Positions 39,966 through 52,794 of a DNA stretch of 64,000 nucleotides are shown in pieces. The DNA comes from Utricularia gibba (lineage: Eukaryota; Streptophyta; Magnoliopsida; Lamiales; Lentibulariaceae), in contig NEEC01000015.1 of the NCBI GenBank assembly GCA_002189035.1, positions 1-64,000 of the forward strand, in the 5' to 3' direction. Position numbers and translations under genes: made by a program. The notes beneath the pieces are model-generated. The model saw only the letters and a program-made list of their open reading frames with translations, made no database searches and was not told where the DNA came from. How positions within the stretch are numbered: position 1 is the stretch's first letter; each line of letters begins with the position of its first letter.

Positions 39966-42874
39966 TCAAATTTCACAGGTCATGCCCACCCGAAGAAGCC
40001 TATCCCTGGGTATGGCCAGAGTCTGACCCGCTTGCCGGAAATTCCTTCGCAGGAAAGGGTACGCGTTGTTGATCATGAACCGACGTAGGAAGTTGGAATC
40101 GCGATGCGCCACCACCTCCGTCTCTCCGATCAGGTAGAACACCCCTTCCTCCATTGCTCTCTCCACAAATTCTATATCCTCTTCCTCCTCCTCCACCTTC
40201 TTTCGAATTCGCGGACTACTGTTGTCGTCCGTGGAGATTTCTGCTCCAACCACTTGTTCCTCCACATGAACCGCCGTAGAGTATGGCCTCACCACCAAAG
40301 AAGGATGTGGAGGACCTTCGATGCTCTGATGGTCCGAGTAGGGCATGAAATTGTCGTGACGGATGAAGGATTTTAGGCTTTCCATGAGCTGCATTTCGAA
40401 TTCCTGTGGCTCCTTAATGATATCATTGTATCCGTACCTAACCACACACCTGAAGACTCTGTATTCCTTGGGCTTCACCCGCCGGAAGAGGAATCGCTCC
40501 TCCGGCAGGACCTTGCTGATCGGGATGGACTTTATGGAGACCAGAATGATGATCGAGTGAACCGAGGGTATGTTGCGAACAAAATGGGGAAAGATCGGAG
40601 GTATCCCTTGCACCAGCTCCGAGTACAGAAGCCCGATGCCGGGGAATCTGGTGATGCGTTTGTCGTTGGCCAGCTCCTTCACGTAGTCACTAGAAACCTT
40701 GTGCTTGAGCTCATACAAGTAGCGCTGCCTGTTCGTATAATGCCAGATTACCATGACCGTCATCAGCACCACTGAAAAGCAGAGAGGAAGATAACCCCCT
40801 TCCACGAACTTGAACAGAACTGAAGAGAAGTAGGTCAACTCCACGGAAATGAGAACCAGGAAGAAGATAGCGATCAACCAGATGCTCGTCTTCCATATCA
40901 TGAGCATAATCAGAGTGAGCATCGAGGTTGTTATCAGCATCACGGCAACAACAGCAATTCCTGCAACACCAACAGGCAATTCATGTTTTTGTGTTGTCGA
41001 TGAGCACTAGCAAAGCAGCTGTGGTTGTGTACTACACCATAAGCGTTGCCGATATGGGTGGTGCTTCTGAAGGCTAAGGTCACTACAACACAGGCGATCA
41101 TGAGAAAGTGGTTGATTTCGGGGATGTAAACTTGGCCCCCGTACTTGGCGGATGTGTGTACAACTTTGACTCTAGGGAAGCAGCCGAGGCTAAGGGACTG
41201 AGAGATTATAGCGAAGGTGCCGGAGATCATTGCCTGGCTGGCTATGATAGACGCCACGACTGCTATGATAAACGTGGGCCAGTAAATTTGTCCTGCAAAC
41301 GCATTAAAAAAGGTGATTCCTTTAAGAAATTCAAGCCACCGAGTGAGTGGGGGGAGGAGCGGCAGAGAGTACTTGGCACAGAGGCATAAAAGGCGTTGCC
41401 AACATGGTCTGGGAATTTGGTGAGATATGAAGCCTGGCCAATGTAGGCGAGTGAGATTGCTGGCAAAACCATTCCTGTGAAACTTATTTGGACAGCGCGG
41501 ACATTGAAATGCCCCAGATCAGCAAACATGGCTTCGGTCCCTGCTTCAGGGAACAAGACGCAGTTAGGGCTTGCCAGCCAATGTTCGGCGGACAGAAGCT
41601 GAAGTTAAAACTACTGGCCTGTGATGCAGAGAACAACGCCTCCCAAAGATACCCATCCTTGTTTGCCGTTTCTTCTGAAGTAATCAAGTATGCACTTTGG
41701 ATTAAACGCGCGTAGAACGGTTGGATCGTACTTGACCCAGTTGTAGAAGCCAATCCCTCCTATGAAAGCAAACCACAAGCTGATCGCCGGCGCAAACGTG
41801 TATCCAACTTTGTCGGTTCCGAACCGTTGGCCACAGAACAGAAGGATCAATATGACTACGGAGATATAGACGGTGGATTCTGCAACAACAACACAATAAA
41901 AATAAAAAATAAAAACTTTGGCCTTTCTCGCAGTGTTGTGTCCATTTGTTCAGAGGGAATAACATCAACATGCTGTCACTCACCATTGCTTAGACCCCTG
42001 ATCCCATCGACCGCCGAAAGGACTGCATGAACAGCGAAACCACCATATAACATCTATCTGAGATAATCTTTCCATTGAAAAAATTTGACTGTTTAGGAAG
42101 CTTGCCTGAGATACTAGGCGTGAGAATACCATCTCCAATCACCATAGAGGTTCCTAAAATTGCACAAAGGAAGAGGATAACTTTAGCAAAACTGCTGGAC
42201 TCTAGTTGCTTTTTTATCTTCTCGGAGCGTCCAAGTCGAGATGACGGCACCTCCAGCTTATAATTCGACAGCTTTTTGTCCTCTGGTTGCTGATTTGGTG
42301 TGAGATTGACGTCCGCGTAACGACAAATTAAGGAGTACAACGCAAATGTTCCTCCTATGAAGCAAGGCGACTGCTTTTTATTCCCTTAGTAAGGATTCAA
42401 ATACTGTGCGATGAGAAAAAGGGCTGGCTGCATGCATACCATCACCGTTGTCGTTAGCCCACAAGACGATGAACACGTACTTGATCATAGGGATCAACAT
42501 GATAGTGTAGAGTATGAGGGAGAGAACCCCGAGTATATCGTCCTTGTCCTTGATTCCCTTTGAGAAGGTACTCGAATATACGTACAAGGGCGATGTTCCA
42601 ATGTCTCCGTAAATCACGCCGATGCTCTGGAACGCCAATTGCATCGTCGTTCTCCAGCTCGCCTGCCATACAGAGGGCTCCTTCAACCCAGATGATAAAT
42701 AAATATACACCACAACAACTCGTTAGAAGATTACCGAAACATTGACGTTGTGAGCGGCGTGCGTTGATGAGAACTTCCCAGCTTCAACGTGGAAGGAGTC
42801 GTCGAGGCGGCGGAGCGCGGTGCCTGGTGTCTGGTTGGTCTTTTCATCGAGGCTTACTTCATTCCCTCACCCAT
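39966..42874 (-). CDS. HAK/KUP/KT potassium transporter, cluster I (HAK5-like), copy B (1-nt frameshift at N-terminus)
   Basis: Same exon plan as copy A. Exon 1 starts MGEG at 42874; one base is missing from the GGG run at 42864-42866, after which the frame reads [20 protein letters not shown] and [13 protein letters not shown], matching copy A. Then come [31 protein letters not shown]-type [101 protein letters not shown] and [19 protein letters not shown]. The cytosolic tail has a longer acidic linker ([20 protein letters not shown]) than copy C and ends GMTCEI. TATAAAAT (minus strand) at about 42910-42917 lies 36-43 bases before the ATG. Apart from the missing base the gene looks functional. 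Confidence 0.94.
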
Positions 42875-44385
42875 TTTGATCTGGGCAAACGGCTGAGCAG
42901 TGCGGTTGCATTTTATAGGAAACTCGTGCAAATCTATAAGACGGATAGCTTCAATTCTGATGAATCCTTGTTGTACGTGTGGGTGACCATCAGCCACCAT
43001 TTCTTCTGAGGCGCATTCATGAATGCGTTGACCCGGGGCGACTGCAAGTAAATGGCTGGCTGTTTATAAATCCCCAGTTGGGTGATTTTGTTTCAATCCC
43101 AATAATCTCCATTTGATCCAAATGGTGGTTTGTTTTCATTATTTTCTCGGCCTAGAGTTTCATTGAATTTGCAATAGTGGGTCGTAGGGTTGATGAATTT
43201 TGTATTTTAAAATCGAGATCCATTATTCAACTGCTGGTATTTCCCCGGGTTCCCAAAAGGAACTTTTGGTAATGTGGGAAAAGGTTGCCACCAACCCAAC
43301 CCATAGGGATGACTAACGAGTCGGGTCTTCAACAGGGCGACAAGAAATGCAACTGCTGGATTGTGTTGTTCCCTCGGCAACGTCACTTGCATGCCAACAA
43401 GTCACATACTCTGGCTGAGTTGCACCTTCATTGGATTAATTTCCTGAGATAATAGAATTAAAAAAACCTGAAAATGTAATTAAATCTGAATTTTAATAAA
43501 TTTCATACTAAATATATATGCATATATTTTAGAATTATTATAAATATACAACCCTGCTACATATTTATGTATAAACCACGTCTACATATACTTTGTAACT
43601 ATTTATTTTTACATATGGATGCTGGTGCATAAATGATGTTCACGTGCTTATTTGAATTAAATCAACATGCAGTTGCACTATACATATATATGCACGTCTG
43701 TGGTCTAGTTGGTGTACAATTTGACTTGGTTGCACGAGCGTAGACAAGGGTGGCATGGGGTGTCCATTCAACCCTTTCCGTTGATGCTGAATCGTATCAA
43801 AACACCAACGTCTCCCCCCTTGCTCCCTGGTTCTAGCCGCTTGGTGGTGTGATTCTGTTGGACAGCAGACAGCATTGAAGCCAGCTCAGAGTTAAGTGGA
43901 CCAGATGCTTAGCTAGGCGGCTAGCTGAGGGTAGTGCAACACACCCCGGGCCCTGGAGCATGAGCAGGAGCATAGCAGCAAGGGTGCGTGCATTAGCATG
44001 ATTACATACATTATCAAGGCCACGAACTCACCCCACTTGCTGTGCTTCCTTTCTTGTCGCTGTCTTAGCTTTAAAACCAGTTTGTGTGTTGTGTCTTCTG
44101 TGCATTGAAGTCCTGTTTTATCAGTTGATCATGACTTGTTTCTTCTGAATCAAATTAGGATACAATCGCATCAGCAGAACTATATCTCAACCAAAGATAA
44201 GAAGCTAACTTTGCACAATCAGTGATTTCTTGGGTCCTACAGATTCAAGCGTGTACCATGAGGGGGCTATTGCACCCCTCGCTTGCTTTAAATATATCTC
44301 TACTGTAACAAATGGTCATGTAGGGATGGATGGGTGCTTCATACACACTTCTGGAGAGCCTGTTCCTATCAAGTGTTTTTGTTTT
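42875..44385. other. Intergenic region between HAK copies B and C
   Basis: HAK-B promoter on the left, HAK-C 3' flank on the right. An AT-rich block lies at 43440-43700. No gene or element recognised. Confidence 0.55.
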
Positions 44386-47039
44386 TTATATTTCATACGT
44401 CATTGCGACACGGAGAAGCCTATCTCGAGGTATAGCGAACACTTCGTCCGCTTTGCGAAAATTTCTGTGTAACAAGTTGTAAACCCTGTTGATCATCAAC
44501 TTCCTCAGAAGGCAGGAGTCCTCAACGGCTACCACCTCCACTTCCCCCATCAGGTAGAACACCCCTTGATCCATAGCCCTCTGCACGAACTCCACCTCTT
44601 TCTCCCCAAGGACGAACGATTTCAGCTTCTCCACTAGTTGCATCTCGAACTTGTCCGTCTCCTTTATCACATCCTTGTACCCGTATCTGATGATGCACTT
44701 GAAAACTCTGTCTTCTACCTGCTGGAAAGTGAATCGTTCATCTGCTGAAACCTTGCTCACCGGAAGCGATTTGATTGAGACCAGCACCGTCACGGAGTGA
44801 ATCGAGTGCATGTTACGAACAAAATGCGATAAAATCGGAGGTACGCCGTGAACCATCTCTGACAAGATGAGTCCGATGCCGGGAAGCCTGTTTATGGTAA
44901 CGTCCTTGGCCAGGTCATGGAAATAGTCGTCTGAAAACTTGTGTTTCAGCTCGTACGAGTAACGTTGACCGTACACGTAATGCCAGAGTCCCATCATCGT
45001 CATGAGTAACATGGAAAAGGCCAGAGGAAGGTAGCCACCCTCGACGAACTTGAATATGACAGACGAGAAGAATATGAGTTCTATGGATATGAAAACCAGG
45101 AAGAAGGAAAGGATCAGCCATATGCTAATTTTCCATATCAGGAGCATGATCAAAGCTGCCATGAAGGTTGTTAACATCATCACACCGACAACCGCAACAC
45201 CTGATGCATGAATGGCATTAGAAGAAGGTGGCAGAGACATTTTATAAGCATGACTTTTTTAGAGTTGTTATTACCATAGGCATTGCCGATGTTGGCGGTT
45301 GTCTTGAAGACTAGGGTTACTGCAACACACGCGATCATGAGGAAATAGTTGATTTCTGGGATGTAAATTTGGCCTCCGTACTTGGATGATGTGTGCACGA
45401 CCCTCATTCTCGGGAAGCAGCCGATGCAAAGTGTGTGAGAGACTATGGCAAAAGTGCTCGAGATCATTCCCTGGCTAGCAATGATGGCCGCAATAACCGC
45501 AATCACGAATGTCGGCCAGTAAATTTGATCTGCGAAGCGAATAACACTTGTTTATGTTTCATTTATCCTTCCATGGCATGAGAAAGTATGTTTTACCTGG
45601 TATGGAGGCGTAGAAGGTGTTGCTAACATGCTCAGGGAATTTGGCCAAGTATGCGCCTTGTCCGATGTAGGCAAGGGCTATAGCAGGAAAGACTATGGTT
45701 GAAAAGCTAATCTGGATAGCATGAACACTGAAATGGCTCAGACCAGCATACATGGCTTCAGTTCCTGATGGAGGGCTAAAAGTGTGAAAAAAAAGCTCAT
45801 TTCGTGGTAATGATAAACAGATAATTAGAAGCAACTGGCCTGTGACACAGAGAACCACTCCCCCTAGAGACATCCATCCATTTTTGCTGTTTCTTTTAAA
45901 GTAGTCAATCATATATTTGGGGTTGAAGGCACGTAAAACAGATACATCGTACTTGAATAAGTTGTACATGCCGATTCCTCCTACGAAGACGAGCCACAAG
46001 ATGATTGCGGGAGCAAATGTGTACCCGACTTTTTCAGTCCCAAAGCGTTGCACAGAAAAGAGAAGGATCAATATCATGATGGCCATATAGACCACGGAGT
46101 CTGCAATAAAAACAGGAATTCATGGATGCATCTCACTCCAGGAATAGTCATGTGTACATAGTTAGTTAGTTGGTTACCGCCGTGAAGACCTTTGATTCCA
46201 CCAACAGCAGAAAGAACTGGAATTCATTCATGAAACAGAAAGGCAAGGTGACTATCATGTCAAGGTTGAAGTGATTGTTAGAGTGTCGTGTTTGTAACTT
46301 GCCTGAGATACTGGGTGTAAGAATACCATCTCCAATAGCCATAGAAGTTCCCAATATCGCGCAAACGAACAGAAAGATTTTGGCAAAGCGACTGGACTCG
46401 AGCTTCCTCTTGATCATTTGGGACCTTCTTCCACATGAAGACACCTCAACCTCATAATCTGACAGTTTTTCACCGTCACCCAGCCGACTATTCGTCAGAC
46501 TAATGTTCGCGTGGCGGCAAATCTTCATATACAACGCTAGCGTTCCTCCTAAACGACAACAACGTGAGTAGTTTAGCAGGCCGAGTTGTTGGTGGGTGTC
46601 AAAAGATGGTACCTTCGCCGTTGTCGTTAGCCCACAGAACGATGAAGACGTATTTGATCATGGGAATGAAGATTATGGTGTAGATTATAAGCGACATGAC
46701 TCCGAGCACATCATTCTTGTCCTTGATCCCGTCTCTGAAGATGGTGGAATAGACGTACAGAGGCGAGGTTCCGATGTCGCCGTAGATCACCCCGACGCTC
46801 TGAAACGCCAGGAGCATTACTCTCAGCCATGTCTCCTCCTCATCCTGTTCAGTTAACACAAAAGGGTTCAATAGCCAGCCCAGTTTGAAAAGTAGCCGTT
46901 ATACGTGAAGCACGAAATGAATGGCCACCGGAGGAGAGGGACTGGGGTTGCTCCCGGTTTCCAAGTCCAGAGAGTGAACGACGCGTGGGCAGCAGCAGGA
47001 GAGTCTGGTTTGATGATCATCAGCCGTTTCTTCCTCCAT
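44386..47039 (-). CDS. HAK/KUP/KT potassium transporter, cluster I (HAK5-like), copy C
   Basis: Third tandem copy, intact as far as I can follow. Exon 1 starts [20 protein letters not shown] at 47039 and is joined in frame (donor after VLH) to [20 protein letters not shown] at 46856; its N-terminus is unlike copies A and B. Core blocks: [100 protein letters not shown] and [20 protein letters not shown]. The C-terminal linker is much shorter than in A and [21 protein letters not shown] with almost no spacer. The end is AMTYEI. TATAAAA (minus strand) at 47101-47107 lies about 62 bases upstream of the ATG. Sequence is the most divergent of the three. Confidence 0.95.
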
Positions 47040-48372
47040 GGTTGTGGCGTGGCGGGGAAGAGGGATCTCTGTCTCTCCCCCTCATACACTGAAGTGTCCG
47101 TTTTATAGGCATGAAAAAGAAATGCAAAATCACAAATGTGTGCGCACGCTCTTTATTGTTACTAGGAATCTGGAGGGGCTCCCATGTCCCAAGTCCATCA
47201 GTAATCAATACCTTTCACAGAGATTCTACCGGAACTCGTTTGGATTTTATTTATTTTTTTGTTCATTCCCCCCTTTTTCGTCTTGACTCTAGGGTTTATT
47301 AAAGGAGTGTAGTGAGAGGATTAGGTTTTGAATTTGCTAACATGATTGAGGACGTATGGGGAGGAGGAAGGCACACAGAATTGTGCATTGTGAAGGGCAA
47401 TTTGGCAGCCCTGTTGGGGTGGGGCGTCACATAGTCGCGGGAAGTGTTTTGTTCGCGCAGCAAGTCGTATGTGTAATTAATTTGGCCGATAATGACACCT
47501 ATTTTGATTTTATGAATTTACACTGGGGGGCTTTTTAAGGCACTGCATTGGGGGACTGGTGGTGAGTTTCCAAATAAACTAATCCCACGACACCCTCTTG
47601 ACACCTTCTTGGTCTCCTGTCGCTCAAATAAAGTACTTCTTATTACAGTGGCCAGCGATAAATTTGGACCTCTCAAGTCTTAGGTTCCGGTTTCCATTGT
47701 AATAATATCAGACAAGCAGACGTTGGAATTGGATACAGTCCTCCACATGGTGGACTGGACTGCACTTTGGGGCTTTCACATTAAATCATCCGCATTGATG
47801 GATGGAAATGCAGAGCAACAAGGGTCAAAACAATTTCCTACTCATGCCAAAAAGCTTTAACTTCCTACAGGAAATTCCTTGGAGAACTCCAGAGGCAACG
47901 CATCGCTTTGATGCGAGTGCACGTTCGGAATGAGATTGTATACGCGGTTTGTATTGCCGTTTGCCAAGACTGCAATGAATAACATGGATAGATATCCATT
48001 CCTTAGTATTATTCAGTCATCACCTGTGCTTTATATGTTGCGGCTGCAACTCAGCTCAAGCAAACTCGCGATTTATGAAACGAAACAGGTAGGATCGTAT
48101 GAATGGCACAAAAAGTCAGCAATTAAAGTTAAACCAGATGAAAGGCTGAAATGCACCCCACCACTCCCATGATTTGCAAAAGAACGTACCCAATTCGATG
48201 TAACAAATGAAGTTGAAGTCGAGCAACCCCAAACAGCGGCATTCTGATAACAAAATAATAAAAAATCCAAATGTCAACACAGCGGGAGTCACATCCTAGC
48301 TAAAAAACAGAAAATAGAAATCAAACTTTGGCTTCAGGCAGTTCATAGAACCGAGATCAGGCCAACGCTCAG
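47040..48372. other. Intergenic region, HAK-C promoter side / eS27 3' side
   Basis: Carries the HAK-C promoter (TATAAAA 47101-47107, minus strand). No gene recognised in the rest. Confidence 0.55.
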
Positions 48373-48948
<576 letters not shown>

Positions 48949-49380
48949 CTTCGTTCACAGCCAACGTGAACCCCAGTTGATTGCGGATTGCACAGTCAAG
49001 ATGGGAAACCCTAGGGTTTTTTTTCGTGCATAGCGAGCCCGTTCGGCAGTATGGTTTTTTTTATACCCGAATTTTATTCATATGGGCCTGTATTTGTTTG
49101 ATCCAAATAAAGCCCAAATTTATTTCCTTTCCGACCCACTGGAATTCTTTGGCAATTGCCACCGGCTGGATGTGAATGGATATGGACTGTGGTCCAGGCA
49201 CACGTATCCTTTACAGCTCAACTATTTTGTTTCTTTTCGGCATCCAAGCCAGAATTTGTAGGGTTCTTTCCCTTCTCCAGAGACTGGTTGTGATCAACCC
49301 TTTTTTTTTTCCCATTTCATGAAAAACTTTTCATTCTTGATTTTCTGAATAACAGCTTGAATCGACGCTTTTCAGTGGCG
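48949..49380. promoter_or_regulatory. Divergent promoter region, eS27 / CYP51
   Basis: 433 bp between the ATG of eS27 (leftward) and that of CYP51 (rightward). It contains short T runs but no convincing TATA box for either gene. Promoter role inferred from position. Confidence 0.4.
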
Positions 49381-50950
49381 ATGGAAGTGGTGGAGTCTTC
49401 TAATTCCAGCAACAAAATCTTGAATGCGGGTCTTTTACTCATTGCCACCCTTGTGGCCGCCAAATTGATATCTGTACTGGTACTGCCTAGATCGAAAAAG
49501 AGGCTGCCGCCGACGGTTGCTGGGTGGCCGATTCTTGGTGGTTTGATTCGGTTTCTGAAAGGACCTGTGGTGATGCTGAGGGAGGAATATCCCAAACTTG
49601 GTAGTGTATTCACGCTGAAACTGCTCAACAAAAACATAACTTTCTTGATTGGCCCAGAGGTGTCAGCCCATTTTTTCAAAGCCACGGAATCTGAGCTCAG
49701 CCAACAGGAGGTTTACCAATTCAATGTGCCGACTTTTGGCCCAGGGGTTGTGTTTGATGTGGACTACACCGTTCGTCAAGAGCAGTTTAGGTTCTTTACT
49801 GAGGCGCTGAGAGTTAATAAGCTCAAGGGTTATGTGGACCAGATGGTCATGGAAGCTGAGGTTATTCCTTATCAAGCCTGAGTGTTTAGTTCAAACCTAG
49901 TCATGTTTCTTCCACTCTTTTGATGCGCATTAATTCTTGTGGTGCTTTCAGGACCATTTCTCTAAGTGGGGTGGTAGCGGTGAAGTGGATCTGAAGTATG
50001 AATTGGAGCATTTGATCATTCTTACAGCCAGCAGATGTTTGTTGGGTGAAGAGGTCCGCAACAATCTATTTGAAGATGTCTCGGCTCTCTTCCATGACCT
50101 TGACAATGGGATGCTCCCAATCAGTGTCATTTTTCCTTACCTTCCGATCCCAGCTCATCATCGTCGTGATGCGGCCCGTAAAAAGCTTGCTCGCATATTT
50201 GAAAACATTATAGCATCTCGTAAGCAAACGGGCGAGGCTAAGAACGATTTGCTGCAATGCTTCATTGATTCCAAGTACAAGGATGGACGGTCCACTACGG
50301 AGGAAGAGGTCACTGGCCTGCTGATTGCTGCTCTCTTTGCTGGTCAACACACAAGTTCCATCACATCCACATGGTCTGGGGCTTACCTTCTATCCAACCC
50401 GAATTGCATGTCCGCCGTTTTGGATGAGCAAAAGAAAGTGATGGAGAGGCATGGAAATATCATTAATTATGATGTTTTGTCTGAGATGGAAATTCTCTAC
50501 CGTTGCATAAAAGAAGCTCTAAGACTTCACCCTCCACTGATAATGCTCCTGAGAAGCTCTCACAGTGATTTCAGTGTGAAAACTAGGGAAGGAGTAGAGT
50601 ACGACATCCCAAAGGGTCACATTGTGGCCACTTCTCCCGCTTTTGCCAATCGGCTGCCACATATCTACAAAGATCCAGACGCTTACGACCCTGACCGGTT
50701 TGCAGTCGGTAGAGAGGAAGACAAGGCAACTGGAGCTTTCTCCTACATATCCTTTGGTGGCGGTAGGCATGGATGTCTGGGGGAGCCATTTGCATATCTA
50801 CAGATCAAAGCGATATGGAGCCATCTGCTGAGAAACTTCGATATGGAGCTTATTTCACCTTTTCCTGAGATCGATTGGAATGCCATGGTCGTTGGTGTGA
50901 AGGGGAAGGTGATGGTGAGGTACAAGCGCAAGGAGCTTGTCCTGAACTGA
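49381..50950 (+). CDS. CYP51G1: Obtusifoliol 14-alpha-demethylase, cytochrome P450 CYP51G
   Basis: Two exons, 49381-49860 and 49952-50950, join in phase 0 to a 492-residue P450. It removes the 14-alpha-methyl group of obtusifoliol in sterol biosynthesis, anchored in the ER membrane. The N-terminal anchor is ILNAGLLLIATLVAAKLISV, followed by the Pro-rich hinge KKRLPPTVAGWPILGG. The B-C region GVVFDVDYTVRQEQFRFF is typical of CYP51, the I-helix is LLIAALFAGQHTSSITSTWS (AGxHTS), K-helix ExxR is in EALRLHPP, and the heme-binding loop is FGGGRHGCLGEPFAY with the axial Cys. It ends KRKELVLN. The start was set at MEVVESSNSS because the eight residues upstream in frame are atypical. No defect seen. 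Confidence 0.97.
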
Positions 50951-51311
50951 AAAGGAAAAGGCTTTGTTAGAGTCCTGCACAGTTCGTAATGCCTGCTCTC
51001 TTGTTGATGTGTCAAGTCTTCAATTTTCTGTTCATGCCAATAGTTAATTGTTTGGAATCAGAAGTTCCCATTCCCAAGTCTCACTTTACAGTATAAATCA
51101 CTCAAACGATGCATAAACTATCATAATAAGTTACATCACGGAACACCTCAGATCCTCATTGACATAGACAAAGCCCTTTCTGCATTTCATGTTCTTTCCA
51201 CACAGATCTTCGACAAACTGCCTCATTTGCAAGGATGCTGCTTATCACCATGTCACTGAAATGTGTTGCTCTTTACGATTATAAAAATTATGCACAAGCC
51301 TTCTTCCCAAC
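50951..51311. other. Convergent 3' region, CYP51 / DUF2301 gene
   Basis: Short region between two stop codons of converging genes, expected to be 3' UTR from both. Nothing else seen. Confidence 0.5.
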
Positions 51312-52402
51312 CTAATCAAGATTCTGAGACGCTTGCTGCTCAATTTTTTGAATCAGGGCCTCTTTCTCATGCTGAGGCAGAGCATTGAAAATGAAGATCG
51401 ACTTATCTCCAATGTCATCCTGTAACACAAGGAGAATCAGATGTAAGTTGGGAATCTGGGATCGAGTTATATATCAATAGGATCATGCCTTAATTGGCTG
51501 GGTGAACTTTCTCCCCGCAAACACAACAAACAATGCCGTCCACACACCTAGTAATGAAAGTTTCACGCCTTGGTCCATCAAACCTGTCTGCAAGTAATGA
51601 ATGTGTTTCACAAGATAAGGAAAACCTAGAGGCCAAGATCATAGTTCTAGTTTGTACCAGGTGACCGAGTAGAAGCGTTGGAATGATAAATGCTAATAAA
51701 GCAGCTTCTAACTTGCCATAGCAAAGCCCTATTGCAATACAGAGTCCAGATTCCATTTACAAAAGATGACTTCTCAATAATGAAGAGAAATTTGAATCAA
51801 GTCACAACGAAAAGAAAATGTATCTTGCCTTCCTTGAAAACCAGTCCAGTCAAAGCAGCAAAAAGTGGACCAACAAACCAAACAGTCGTCGGGTTCTCGA
51901 CGACATACTCCACCAAACCTTTACTCGCAGGATGAGCCAAAGCAGCATATGCTGCCAATGACCCAATGGCACCAATCGCCCAGAGCGCCTGAAGTGCACG
52001 CTTGATCTCGGTGACATAAATGTGAATCAGATAGAGAGAAAGCCCTAATCCACAGCCACCCAATCCGTATAACAAGTCTAAATTTCTGGAGATCAAATCA
52101 ATGACTTCGGAATCGCTATTCCTCAGGAAAGCTGCCGAAGAAGCGATCACAAACGAGGTGGCCGCAGTCACGAGTCCAGAACGGTAAAGTATGACTTCCT
52201 GAATATCGGACTGTTCGACGCTCCAAGGACCGTACACGCCTTGGTAGACAGCAGAGGTAGACTCCGGGGACTGTCCCACCGCCTGGAACTTCACCGAACG
52301 ACGTGAAGCACGATAGTTCCGGAGGGTAACGGGAGGCAAAATGGGCCTGTGGAAAAGACACTTGTGGAGGCATGAGGGAGGAACGAATGTGAGCGTCGTC
52401 AT
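51312..52402 (-). CDS. DUF2301-like integral membrane protein, probably plastid-targeted
   Basis: Four exons. Exon 1 (51829 or 51830 to 52402) starts MTTLTFVPPSCLHKCLFHRP, a transit-peptide-like leader, then WSVEQSDIQEVILYRSGLVT and several hydrophobic segments (AATSFVIASSAAFL, LLYGLGGCGLGLSLYLIHIY, ALWAIGAIGSLAAYAALAHP). Later exons give LCYGKLEAALLAFIIPTLLL, TGLMDQGVKLSLLGVWTALF, VVFAGRKFTQPIKDDIGDKS and the soluble tail LPQHEKEALIQKIEQQASQN. I recall this arrangement from the plant/cyanobacterial DUF2301 family; function is unknown. Two of the three introns appear to have GC donors: after FKE (51828-51827, AAG|GCAAGA) and after QPIK (51488-51487, AAG|GCATGA). The joins restore exactly the expected family sequence. 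Confidence 0.82.
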
Positions 52403-52794
52403 CTCCAGAACGCAATCCTTCGGGAGAAGGCAAGGCAGTGGTGACTGGTGAGAGTTAGATATTTTTTATTTTGGGCTTCATCTATTGGGCCTTACACTAT
52501 TACTTTGGGCGGGTTAATGAAGTTTTTCCGGTTATTCATGTGCTTGTGCTCGTTGCTCATGTAGGAGACCGAGGGGTTTGAGTTGTACGTAGCAATGGCT
52601 ACTGAGTTGGTACCTTTTGGTCTACCGCCACTCCGCCTTTCATTCTCCGGTTGAAAACAGCAACACAAAACCAAATTTTGAGAAAAAATGGAGGAACAAC
52701 ACATGTGCACACGAGTCCGAAACTTAAAGGAAAATGGAGGTACTCATCATAATAGACCTGGGACAGCCGGAACAATCAGGCCGATTGAGCATCA
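52403..52794. other. Intergenic region, DUF2301 promoter side / ERF 3' side
   Basis: Presumed promoter of the DUF2301 gene and 3' UTR of the ERF gene. No additional gene. Confidence 0.5.
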
